Source of the DNA: Actinomadura sp. KC345
GTDB lineage: Bacteria; Actinomycetota; Actinomycetes; Streptosporangiales; Streptosporangiaceae
Direction of reading: 5' to 3'
Length of the DNA: 35,685 nucleotides
Assembly (NCBI RefSeq): GCF_004348515.1
Contig: NZ_SMKH01000048.1
Location: 1 to 35,685 of the forward strand
Part shown: piece by piece, positions 24,078 through 31,596 of the stretch
Position numbering within the stretch: the stretch's first letter is position 1
Layout of the letters: each line of letters begins with the position of its first letter
Position numbers and translations under genes: made by a program
The notes under the pieces: model-generated
The model's input: the letters and a program-made list of their open reading frames with translations, nothing else
The model's database searches: none
Told to the model about the DNA's origin: nothing

Positions 24078-25367
24078 TCACCTTCCGGGGAAGTCCGGCG
24101 CCGGAAGCGGCACCTTGGCGGCGCCGAGGCGCAGCTCGATCACGTTGGTGGCCAGCACGTGGGTGCGGGACTCCGCCAGGAACCGCTGCAGGTGCGGCTG
24201 CCGCCGGTGCGCGGCGAACGCGGCCTCGGCCCGGAAGAGCTGGTAGAAGATCCGCTGTGTGGGGCCGCCCACCACCTCGTGGCAGGCGAAGACCACCATC
24301 TCGGGCTCGACCGCGATGGCGGCCTTCACGAGATCGGTGGCGAGCCGGTCGAAGGCGTCCTCGCGTCCTTCGAGGAGCGTGTAGACGGTGATCTGGCCGC
24401 ACGCCCCGGCCAGCCCCGTCAGCCCGGCCGGCTTCGCCTGCTCGGGGACGGCTCCGCCGCCCAGCCCGGCCGCCGCCGCGGCGGCGGCGACACCGTCCAC
24501 GGCCGTCGGGCCCGCCGGACTGTCCGGGAAGCGCAGGTCTTCGGCCGGGGCCGGCTCGGGGAACCGCAGCTCGCCGCGCCGCGGATCGGGCGAGGGGGTC
24601 GGCGCCGGGACGGGCTCGGGCCGCGCCGGCTGGTACCCCTGCTCCTCGTAACCGGTCATCGGCTCATCCCCGTAGTCGTCCCCGTAGTCGTCGTAGCCCT
24701 CGTCGTCGAAGACCGGGATCGTGCGCATCGCCCCGTACCAGACGAGCCCAGCGGCGCCGCCGAGCGCGATCACCGCGAGCGGCGCGGGCAGGAACCCGCG
24801 GGTGCCGCTCACCACCAGGACGCCCGCCAGCGCGACCAGCGCGATGGGGATCAGCAGCTCCGCCGCCTCCTGGTCCTGCTTGCTCGCCAGCCAGCCGGTG
24901 ACCCCGGTGCACGCGGCCAGCGCCAGCACCGCGACGACGTGCGCGCCGTCGATCAGCAGCAGCGGCAGCGCGTCGTAGGTGTCGCCGGGCTTCGGCAGGT
25001 CCTTGGAGAGCTCGCCCTTCAGCGGGTCGACGAGCAGGATGACGAGCGCGACGACCGTGTAGGAGATCGCGAACAGCCAGGCCCCGAACCGCACCTGCAC
25101 GTACCGCGCGATCAGCTCGACCATGCCGAGGGCGAGCCAGATCGGCCCGATCAGCGCGGCGCCGAGTTCCACGACGCGGAAGAGCACGCCGTTGAAGCCC
25201 GCCAGGAATCCGACGCCCATGGACAGCAGCGCCAGCGACAGCCCGACCTGTGTGAACGACCAGGCGATCAGGTAGAGCAGCCGGTCCTTGTTGGCACGCT
25301 GGATCAGCAACCCGGTGGCCGTCAAGGCACCCAGGGTCGCCACGAGCGCGAGAAAGGCAGAGACCAT
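24078..25367 (-). CDS. 7TM membrane protein fused to an ABM-type monooxygenase domain
   Basis: A 429-aa fusion. Residues 1-240 have about seven TM helices (MVSAFLALVATLGALTATG, LLYLIAWSFTQVGLSLALL, and others ending GGAAGLVWYGAM), resembling the 7TM sensor modules at the N-termini of some histidine kinases. Residues about 240-325 form an acidic Tyr/Asp/Gly then Pro-rich linker. Residues about 330-420 are an antibiotic-biosynthesis-monooxygenase (ABM) dimeric alpha/beta barrel: ITVYTLLEGREDAFDRLATDL, FYQLFRAEAAFAAHRRQPHLQRFL. YgiN-like ABM proteins act on quinols or bind haem. Being upstream of and coupled to the glutaredoxin-like gene suggests a membrane redox function; it is divergent from bldN. 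Confidence 0.78.
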   Translation of the reverse strand: MVSAFLALVATLGALTATGLLIQRANKDRLLYLIAWSFTQVGLSLALLSMGVGFLAGFNGVLFRVVELGAALIGPIWLALGMVELIARYVQVRFGAWLFAISYTVVALVILLVDPLKGELSKDLPKPGDTYDALPLLLIDGAHVVAVLALAACTGVTGWLASKQDQEAAELLIPIALVALAGVLVVSGTRGFLPAPLAVIALGGAAGLVWYGAMRTIPVFDDEGYDDYGDDYGDEPMTGYEEQGYQPARPEPVPAPTPSPDPRRGELRFPEPAPAEDLRFPDSPAGPTAVDGVAAAAAAAGLGGGAVPEQAKPAGLTGLAGACGQITVYTLLEGREDAFDRLATDLVKAAIAVEPEMVVFACHEVVGGPTQRIFYQLFRAEAAFAAHRRQPHLQRFLAESRTHVLATNVIELRLGAAKVPLPAPDFPGR

Positions 25368-25439
25368 CGCGCCCCATGGTGCCCGATGCCGGGGTCCGAC
25401 GGGTAACCGCTCCCCGCGAACGCATCGGCGAACGCACCA

Positions 25440-25469
25440 TTGCCTGGCGTACCTATCGGTATCTAGAGT
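25440..25469 (+). promoter_or_regulatory. candidate bldN promoter
   Basis: TTGCCT (25440-25445) and TAGAGT (25464-25469) are separated by 18 bp, a reasonable match to a housekeeping-type actinobacterial promoter, with an expected start about 37 nt before the bldN ATG. No BldD-like box or second BldN-type promoter was recognised. Confidence 0.45.
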
Positions 25470-25512
25470 GGCAGATCACGCCGGAGGTCGCGTACGCCCC
25501 GAGGAGAACTGC

Positions 25513-26166
25513 ATGAGCAGCTTGTCCCTCGATGCCGGGGTGCTCCCCCTCCCCCGGCCGGCCCGGGGCGGCACCGGCCTTTCCGCCGGCCGGTCCGCCG
25601 ATCACACGGCCGACCGCGCCGAGGTTCTCAAGGCACTGGTCCTGCGGGCCCGCGACGGCGACGCCGACGCGTTCGGCTCCCTCTACGACCACTACGTCGA
25701 ACTGGTCTACCGCTACGTCTACTACCGGGTCGGGACGCATTCGCTGACCGAGGACCTCACGAGCGAGACGTTTCTGCGGGCGCTCCGCCGCATCTGCGAC
25801 TTCCACTGGCAGGGCAAGGACTTCGGGGCCTGGCTGGTGACGATCGCCCGGAACCTGGTCGCGGACCACTTCAAGTCCGGCCGCTACCGGCTGGAGGTCT
25901 GCACCGCCGAACTCGTCGAGCCGGAACGGCACCAGGAGGGACCCGAGCGGGCCGTCCTGGACTCGATGACCAACCGGACGCTGCTGATGGCGGTCCGCCG
26001 GCTGGGATCGGAGCAGCAGGAATGCGTCGTGCTGCGGTTCCTGCACGGCCTGTCGGTCGCCGAGACCGCGCTGATCATGGACAAGAAGCCGGGCGCGATC
26101 AAGGCGCTGCAGTACCGCGCCGTCAGGTCCCTGGCCCGCATGCTCCCACCCGACCTGCGCCACTAG
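25513..26166 (+). CDS. bldN: ECF sigma factor BldN
   Basis: A 217-aa developmental ECF sigma factor. Region 2 runs from about residue 45 (DADAFGSLYDHYVELVYRYVYYRVG, then EDLTSETFLRALRRI and FGAWLVTIARNLVADHFKS). Region 4 runs from about 150 (LGSEQQECVVLRFLHGLSVAETALIMDKKPGAIKALQYRAVRSLARML). These segments match Streptomyces BldN closely from memory, and the position near rex-hemA supports orthology. Streptomyces BldN is made as a pro-protein with an N-terminal extension of about 86 residues; here only about 40 residues precede region 2. ATG at 25513 follows GAGGAG at 6 nt. The region 3' of the gene duplicates its last codons. Confidence 0.9.
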   Translation: MSSLSLDAGVLPLPRPARGGTGLSAGRSADHTADRAEVLKALVLRARDGDADAFGSLYDHYVELVYRYVYYRVGTHSLTEDLTSETFLRALRRICDFHWQGKDFGAWLVTIARNLVADHFKSGRYRLEVCTAELVEPERHQEGPERAVLDSMTNRTLLMAVRRLGSEQQECVVLRFLHGLSVAETALIMDKKPGAIKALQYRAVRSLARMLPPDLRH

Positions 26167-26210
26167 CCCGACTGCGCCGGCCCGACCCGCGCCGGCCCGA
26201 CCTGCGCCAC
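26149..26210. repeat. 15-bp repeats copying the bldN 3' end
   Basis: CCCGACCTGCGCCAC (26149-26163) is the last coding segment of bldN. After the TAG it recurs as three degenerate units (26167-26180, 26181-26195, 26196-26210), the last identical to the gene copy. The period is 15 except where the stop codon and a 1-nt deletion intervene. Confidence 0.9.
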
Positions 26211-26350
26211 CGGTCACACTTGCCACCGGCGGTACGGGCCATCCTTAGACTGACCAATAATTGATCATCGGGCCGTAACCCGCCGCGCCACCGGATCGTT
26301 TTGCGGGGCAGGAGCGCGTTCGTGCCTGGAGTCCGCAAGGGAGCGGCCAG

Positions 26351-26629
26351 TTGAGAACCGGGCGAGGAAAGATCGCCGAGCAGGGAAACGTGCTGGCCCG
26401 GCTGCGGGCGAGCGACGCGGGCCCCGATCCGCACTTCCGCGCCGTGCTGCGCGAGCGGCTGGTCGCCGCCGCCGGCGACCGGAGCGGCGACCGCTTCGGC
26501 AAGGACCCGTTCGACGAGGACCCCTTCAGTGAGGACCCCTTCGACGAGGACCCCTTCGGCCACGGGCATCACGATCTCGGTGGCCGCAACCGCGGCCGGG
26601 CGGACGGCCGGGGAGAGAGGGACGGCTAG
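26351..26629 (+). CDS. short RsbN-like (DUF5667 N-terminus-like) protein, membrane part missing
   Basis: A predicted 92-aa protein beginning at TTG with AAGGGAG about 7 nt upstream. Residues 14-42 (VLARLRASDAGPDPHFRAVLRERLVAAAG) resemble the N-terminus of the membrane anti-sigma factor encoded beside bldN in Streptomyces (RsbN). The transmembrane and extracytoplasmic parts are absent. After residue 48 the sequence becomes Asp-Pro-Phe-Asp-Glu repeats from 15-bp units and ends in a His/Gly/Arg tail. It is 184 bp after bldN and 9 bp before the HAD gene. It may be a reduced soluble BldN antagonist or a decaying relic; the reading frame itself is moderately sure. Confidence 0.6.
   Translation: MRTGRGKIAEQGNVLARLRASDAGPDPHFRAVLRERLVAAAGDRSGDRFGKDPFDEDPFSEDPFDEDPFGHGHHDLGGRNRGRADGRGERDG
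26504..26557. repeat. 15-bp tandem repeats in the RsbN-like ORF
   Basis: Units GACCCGTTCGACGAG (26504-26518), GACCCCTTCAGTGAG (26519-26533) and GACCCCTTCGACGAG (26534-26548), with a partial fourth, encoding Asp-Pro-Phe-Asp/Ser-Glu pentapeptides. Confidence 0.93.
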
Positions 26630-26638
26630 GCTCGCCCC

Positions 26639-27511
26639 ATGCGGCGATTCTGGCAGCGCGGCAAGGACCAAGACCACAAGAGCGCCGGGGAGGCGTCCGC
26701 GGCGGCCGCGGCCGAGCCCGAGCCGCTCCCCGACCCGGACCCCGCCGCGGCGGCGTTCTTCGACGTCGACAACACGATGATGCGCGGCGCGTCCATCTAC
26801 TACTTCGCACGCGGCCTCGCCGCCCGCAAGCTGTTCACGATGCGCGACCTCGCGATGTTCACCTGGGGGCAGGTCGCCTTCCGCCTGCGCGGAACCGAGA
26901 ACTCCGAGCACATCGGCAGCGCCAAGGAGGCCGCGCTCTCGTTCGTCGCCGGCCAGCGGGTCGACAAGATCGTCCGGCTCAGCGAGGAGATCTACGACGA
27001 GGTGATGGCCGACCGGATCTGGCACGGCACCCGCACCCTGGCCCTCCAGCACCTCGACTCCGGCCAGCAGGTATGGCTCGTCACCGCCACGCCCGTCGAG
27101 GTCGCCCGGACCATCGCGCACCGCCTCGGCCTCACCGGCGCGCTCGGCACCGTCGCCGAGACGCGCGACGGCGTCTACACGGGACGGCTCGTCGGGAACC
27201 TGCTGCACGGACCCGCGAAGGCCGAGGCCGTCCGCGCCCTCGCCCACCGCGAGGGCCTGGACCTGGCGCGCTGCGCCGCCTACAGCGACTCGATCAACGA
27301 CCTGCCGATGCTGGGCGTCGTCGGGCACCCGCACGCCGTGAACCCCGACCCCGAGCTCCGCGTGCACGCCAGGGACCACGGCTGGCCCGTCCACGACTTC
27401 CGCACCGGCCGCAAGGTCACGATGATCGCCCTCCCCGCCGCCGCGGGCGCCGGCGCCCTGGCCGGAGGCGTCGCCGCCGGCGTCGCCCTCCGCCGCCACT
27501 ACCGCGGCTGA
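26639..27511 (+). CDS. HAD-IB family phosphatase (SerB-like) with C-terminal membrane segment
   Basis: A 290-aa HAD hydrolase of subfamily IB. Motif I is FFDVDNTMMRG (nucleophile Asp near 42), motif II lies in WLVTATPVEVA, motif III in the GPAKAEAV segment and motif IV in AYSDSINDLPML. These predict magnesium-dependent phosphate ester hydrolysis, with phosphoserine or a lipid/glycerophosphate as candidate substrates. The first 35 residues are an Ala/Glu-rich linker and the last 25 form a hydrophobic Ala/Gly helix ending in Arg/His, probably a membrane anchor. It follows the RsbN-like ORF closely and is likely in the bldN transcript. Confidence 0.87.
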   Translation: MRRFWQRGKDQDHKSAGEASAAAAAEPEPLPDPDPAAAAFFDVDNTMMRGASIYYFARGLAARKLFTMRDLAMFTWGQVAFRLRGTENSEHIGSAKEAALSFVAGQRVDKIVRLSEEIYDEVMADRIWHGTRTLALQHLDSGQQVWLVTATPVEVARTIAHRLGLTGALGTVAETRDGVYTGRLVGNLLHGPAKAEAVRALAHREGLDLARCAAYSDSINDLPMLGVVGHPHAVNPDPELRVHARDHGWPVHDFRTGRKVTMIALPAAAGAGALAGGVAAGVALRRHYRG

Positions 27512-27526
27512 CCGGACGCGCCGGTT

Positions 27527-27614
27527 CGTCCCCACGCCGTCGATCCCACGCTGACGATCCCCACGCTGACGATCCCCACGCTGACGATCCCCACGCTGTC
27601 GATCCCCACGCTGA
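27527..27614. repeat. non-coding 15-bp tandem array upstream of the AfsR-like gene
   Basis: Five units of CGATCCCCACGCTGA, the first lacking one C and the fourth ending in T (27541-27614), plus a diverged copy from 27527. They fill the 139-bp gap between the HAD gene and the AfsR-like gene and end 36 bp before its start. Each unit contains CTGACG across the junction, similar to a -35 box, and no spacer or dyad. Confidence 0.93.
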
Positions 27615-27638
27615 CGATCTGCGAGTGGCGGTGGGGAT

Positions 27639-27650
27639 TAGCCTTCTCGG
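27639..27650 (+). promoter_or_regulatory. putative leaderless promoter of the AfsR-like gene
   Basis: TAGCCT (27639-27644) fits TANNNT and ends exactly 6 nt before the GTG start. No Shine-Dalgarno is present. The nearest CTGACG (-35-like) is 22 bp upstream of the -10, longer than optimal, and belongs to the 15-bp array. Confidence 0.5.
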
Positions 27651-30600
27651 GTGAGCGTTGAGCTGACGTTGCTGTCCGGGGTCGCCTGCCGTGGGCGGGA
27701 CGTCACGAGCCCGCGGCTGCGCGGTCTCCTCGCCCTGCTCGCGGGGGAGCCTCGGGCGGGCGTGTCCGCCGGCCGGCTGGTCGAGGGACTGTGGCCGGAC
27801 GAGCGGCCGGAGAATCCCGCCAAGGCACTCCAGGTCGTCGTCTCGCGAGCCCGGTCCCAGCTCGGGGCGGACGTCGTCGCGAGCACGCCGACCGGATACC
27901 GGCTGGGGCTGGGCGAGAACGAGGTGGACGCGTCGGCCGTGCTGCTCGCCGCGTCCGCGAGCGGCCGGTGCGCCCGCGACGGCGACCACAGGGGCGCGCT
28001 CGCCCACGCCGAGGAGGGCCTCGCGTTCTGGGACGACCCCCCGGAGCCGGACGAGGGAACCGATCCGCTGTCCGTGCTGCGCGCGGAGCGGGCCGCGACG
28101 TACCGGACGCTGGAGCGCGCCCGCGCGCTGGCCCTGGCGGGGCTCGCCCGGCACGCGGAGGCGTTCGGCGCGCTCACCGCCGTGGCCCGCGAGCATCCCC
28201 GGGACGAGGAGGTCCTCGCCGGGCTCCTGCGCTGCGAGGCGGCGACCGCGGGCCCGTCCGCCGCGCTGGCCCGGTACGAGTCCTACCGGCGCTCGCTGCG
28301 TGAGGAGCTCGGCACCGACCCCGGGGCCGCGCTCCAGGACGTCCAGCGGGAGCTGCTGCGCGACGAGGCGCCGCCCGTGCGGCGAGGCGTCGCCCACGAG
28401 CCGAACCCGCTGCTCGGCCGCGCCGCCGACATCGCCGCCGTGCGGGATCTGCTGCGCACGTCCCGCGTCACCTCGATCGTCGGGACGGGCGGGCTCGGCA
28501 AGACGCGGCTCGCGAACGCCGTCGCACGCGACGCCCCGCACCGGGCCGTGCACGTCGTCGCGCTCGCCGGTGTCGCCCGGAACCGGGACGTGGCGGCCGA
28601 GGTGGCCTCCGTCCTCGGCGTCGGCGACCCGCGCCTCGCGGGCTCGGGCCGCCTCGGCGCGGCGGCCGACCGGCTCGGCGGCATCGTGGAGACGCTCGGG
28701 CCGGGTCCGGTGCTGCTCGTCCTGGACAACTGCGAGCACGTCGTCGACGGCGTCGCCGAGCTGGCCGGCGCCCTGGTGTCGATGACGCGCGACCTCCGGG
28801 TGCTCACCACGAGCCGCGCCCCGCTCGGCCTGTCGTCGGAGTCGGTGTATCCGCTGCCCGCGCTGGACCCGCCGACCGCCGCCGAGCTGTTCCGGCAGCG
28901 GGCCCGCGCGGCGCGGCCGAACGCCGACCTCCCGGCGGAGGCGGTGGAGGAGCTGTGCCGCCACCTGGACGGGCTGCCGCTCGCCGTGGAGCTGGCGGCG
29001 GCCCGCGTCCGCGTCATGTCGCTGCCCGAGATCGCCCGCGGTCTGGACGACAGGTTCGCGCTGCTGCGCGGCAACGTGCGCGACGCGCCGTCCAGGCACC
29101 GGACCATGCACGCCGTGGTCGAGTGGAGCTGGAATCTCCTCGGCCCGCTCGGGCAGGCCGCGATGCGGTCGCTCTCGATCTTCTCGTCCGGGTTCACCCT
29201 GGACGCGGCACGCCATTTCGTGGACGGCGACGTCCTGGAGGTTCTGGAAGATCTCGTCGGCCAGTCGCTCCTCGAAATGACCGAGGAGGACGATGTCGCC
29301 CGACACGGGACGCGCTTCCGGATGCTGGAGAGCGTCCGGGAGTTCAGCGCGGCCCACCGAGAGGCGGCAGGCGAGACGGAGGCCGCGATCGAGGGGCTGC
29401 TCGCGTGGGCGCGGGAGTTCGGGTGCGGGCACCAGGAGGCCGTGTTCGGGCGCGGAGCGCTGGCGCGTGTCCGGATCGAGCAGGACAACCTCTTGCAGGC
29501 GCTCCGCCACGGGCTCGCCCGGAGGGAAGGCCCGGCCGTCGCCGCCGTGACCGCCGTCCTGGGCGGCATGTGGATGCTGGACTCCACGTACGACCGGATG
29601 ATCATCCTGGCGGAGGAGACCGCCGGGCCGCTGAGCCGCTTCCGCCCCGGGCCCGAGGACGTCGAGACGACCAGGGCGGCCCTCACCTTCAGCTTCCTGA
29701 CCTCGGTCCTGATGAAGGGCCCGCGGCCGACGCGCACCCTGGTCGCGCTGCGCCGCCTGCCGCCCGTCCCGCCGACCAGCCTCATCCGGGCCATGGCGAC
29801 CCTGATGGCGGCGGGTCCGGAGATCCTGGACCCGGACGGCGGCGCGGCCGTCCTCGACCGGATGTGCGCGAGCGGCGAACCGCGGCTCGCCGCGCTCGCG
29901 AACTGCGTCACCGGCTACATCCGGGAACGCGACGGCGACCTGACCGGCGCGCTCGCGGCCACCGAGACGATGCTGACGACGTCCGGCGGACCGGACACTC
30001 CATGGCTCGGACTCCTCGCCCACTCCCGGCTCGGCGAACTGCTCATGCAGCTCGACCAGGGCGAGCGGGCCGCACACCACCTGCGCGTGTCGCTGGACCT
30101 GCTCAAGCGCAACGGATGGCGCGACATGTTCGGGCTGCTGTGGGCCCTCGCCGGCGCCGAACTCAGCACCGGCGACGTCGAGCGGGCGGAAGGCTGGCTC
30201 GACCAGTCGCTCGTCTCCGGGCCGGACGAGTCGTTCGGCACCGCCACGTTCAACCTCGGTGCCCGCGCGGAGATCGCCTTCGCCCGCGGCGACACCGAGA
30301 CCGGCCTGCGGCTCTGGCGGCAGGCCGTCGAGCGGCTGGTGGAGGAGGAGGACTCCGCGCCATCGCCCGGCTTCGACTCGTGGACGCTCGAAGCCCACTG
30401 CGTCACCGTCGTCGCCCACGCGCGGCACGGCGGGCTCGACCAGGTCGAGGACCTCGCGGCGGGGCTGCCCGGCAGGCTGTCGCTGCTGCTCGCCCAGACT
30501 CCCGCCACGACGCCGGGCTTCTTCATGGACCTCCCGCTCTGCGGCGGCATCCTGCTGGCCCTGGCCCTCGCCGACCTCGCCCGCGCCGGCGGCCCCGCCG

Positions 30601-30833
30601 AGGCCCCGCCCGGCGTCCGGACGCGGACCGCGCGCACGATCGCGCTGGCCGAGCGGCTGCACTTCGTCCGGAACTTCCAGCCGACCATGTCCTCGGCGGC
30701 GGCCCGCCGCGACGCCGAAGAAGCCGACGGGCCGGCGTACCTCGCCGCCGCGCGGGAGTACGCCGGCCTCGGCGGCGCGGAGTTGCGCGACGCCGTCCGG
30801 AAGCTCGCGGCTAGCGGGGAGCCTTCCGGTTGA
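27651..30833 (+). CDS. AfsR/SARP-family transcriptional regulator with NB-ARC-type ATPase and TPR region
   Basis: A 1060-aa multidomain regulator. Residues 1-90 are an OmpR-type winged helix (LLALLAGEPRAGVSAGRLVEGLWPDE, NPAKALQVVVSRARSQLG). Residues 95-240 are the bacterial transcriptional activation domain (BTAD), ending YESYRRSLREELGTDPGAALQDVQRELL. Residues 250-500 are an AP-ATPase/STAND module with Walker A GTGGLGKT (278-285), Walker B VLLVLDN (354-360), TTSRAPL sensor and HLDGLPLAVELAAARV. The remainder is helical TPR-like repeats. Such proteins activate secondary-metabolite or export genes, with nucleotide binding as switch. It converges on the ABC exporter genes with a 23-bp overlap of the 3' ends, and its probable target site lies upstream of them. 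Confidence 0.93.
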   Translation: MSVELTLLSGVACRGRDVTSPRLRGLLALLAGEPRAGVSAGRLVEGLWPDERPENPAKALQVVVSRARSQLGADVVASTPTGYRLGLGENEVDASAVLLAASASGRCARDGDHRGALAHAEEGLAFWDDPPEPDEGTDPLSVLRAERAATYRTLERARALALAGLARHAEAFGALTAVAREHPRDEEVLAGLLRCEAATAGPSAALARYESYRRSLREELGTDPGAALQDVQRELLRDEAPPVRRGVAHEPNPLLGRAADIAAVRDLLRTSRVTSIVGTGGLGKTRLANAVARDAPHRAVHVVALAGVARNRDVAAEVASVLGVGDPRLAGSGRLGAAADRLGGIVETLGPGPVLLVLDNCEHVVDGVAELAGALVSMTRDLRVLTTSRAPLGLSSESVYPLPALDPPTAAELFRQRARAARPNADLPAEAVEELCRHLDGLPLAVELAAARVRVMSLPEIARGLDDRFALLRGNVRDAPSRHRTMHAVVEWSWNLLGPLGQAAMRSLSIFSSGFTLDAARHFVDGDVLEVLEDLVGQSLLEMTEEDDVARHGTRFRMLESVREFSAAHREAAGETEAAIEGLLAWAREFGCGHQEAVFGRGALARVRIEQDNLLQALRHGLARREGPAVAAVTAVLGGMWMLDSTYDRMIILAEETAGPLSRFRPGPEDVETTRAALTFSFLTSVLMKGPRPTRTLVALRRLPPVPPTSLIRAMATLMAAGPEILDPDGGAAVLDRMCASGEPRLAALANCVTGYIRERDGDLTGALAATETMLTTSGGPDTPWLGLLAHSRLGELLMQLDQGERAAHHLRVSLDLLKRNGWRDMFGLLWALAGAELSTGDVERAEGWLDQSLVSGPDESFGTATFNLGARAEIAFARGDTETGLRLWRQAVERLVEEEDSAPSPGFDSWTLEAHCVTVVAHARHGGLDQVEDLAAGLPGRLSLLLAQTPATTPGFFMDLPLCGGILLALALADLARAGGPAEAPPGVRTRTARTIALAERLHFVRNFQPTMSSAAARRDAEEADGPAYLAAAREYAGLGGAELRDAVRKLAASGEPSG

Positions 30834-31596
30834 ACAGCACCTTCGAACCGGCGTAGCCGCCGATGGCGAGCCCGACGCACCATGCGACGGCGACCGCCGC
30901 GTCCTGGCCGTCCGGCGTGCCGACCAGCAGCCCGCGCAGCGTCTCGATGATCGGGGTGAACGGCTGGTACTCGGCGAACCACCGGACCCCGGCGGGCATC
31001 GACTCCGGAGGGACGATCGCGCTGCCGACGAACGGCAGGAACTGGATGATCATCGGCGAGTTGCTCGCGCCCTCGGGGTTGTTCGCCAGCAGGCCCAGCG
31101 CGACCGCCATCCAGGTGAGCGCGAACGTGAGCAGCACCAGCAGGCCGATCGCGGCGAGCCAGTCGAGCGGGCTCCCGCTCGTCCGGAACCCCATCGCGAC
31201 CGCGACCCCGATGACCGCGGCCGTGCTGATCAGCGTCTGGATCATGCTGCCCACCACGTGCCCGGTCAGCAGCGACGCCCGCGCGATCGCCATCGTCCGG
31301 AACCTGTCGACGATCCCCTCGGTCATGTCCATGCAGACCGAGACCGACGTCGTCAGGCATCCCGAGGCGACGGCCATCAGGATGATCCCCGGCGCGACAT
31401 AGGTGATGTAGTCGCCGTCCGCCGGCCCGCCGACGCCCTCGCCGAGCGCGTTCCCGAACACGCCGACGAACAGCAGCATGATGAAGATCGGCACCATCAT
31501 CGTGCTGAGGGACATGGACGGGTAGCGCAGCGCGTGCCGCAGATTGCGGCGCAGCATCGTCGCGGAATCCGTTGCCGCGTGCGTGAGCACGGTCAT
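30811..31596 (-). CDS. ABC-2 type exporter permease (DrrB family)
   Basis: A 261-aa integral membrane protein with six predicted TM helices in the ABC-2 pattern: a cytoplasmic start (MLRRNLRHALRYPSM), MMVPIFIMLLFVGVFGNAL, YVAPGIILMAV, the coupling segment EGIVDRFRTMAIARASLLTGH, LLANNPEGASN, and PPESMPAGVRWFAEYQPFTPIIETLRGLL, a typical DrrB ending. With its ATPase partner it should export an antibiotic-like or lipid substrate. The start overlaps the ATPase stop by 4 nt (ATGA), indicating translational coupling. The 3' end overlaps the convergent AfsR-like gene. Confidence 0.93.
   Translation of the reverse strand: MTVLTHAATDSATMLRRNLRHALRYPSMSLSTMMVPIFIMLLFVGVFGNALGEGVGGPADGDYITYVAPGIILMAVASGCLTTSVSVCMDMTEGIVDRFRTMAIARASLLTGHVVGSMIQTLISTAAVIGVAVAMGFRTSGSPLDWLAAIGLLVLLTFALTWMAVALGLLANNPEGASNSPMIIQFLPFVGSAIVPPESMPAGVRWFAEYQPFTPIIETLRGLLVGTPDGQDAAVAVAWCVGLAIGGYAGSKVLFNRKAPR

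Noticed and set aside
27417..30662. A 1081-codon open frame on the minus strand
   Set aside because: It is antisense to the AfsR-like gene, whose domains are unmistakable. The antisense product is Arg/Gly/Pro-rich low complexity, the usual shadow of GC-rich coding DNA.
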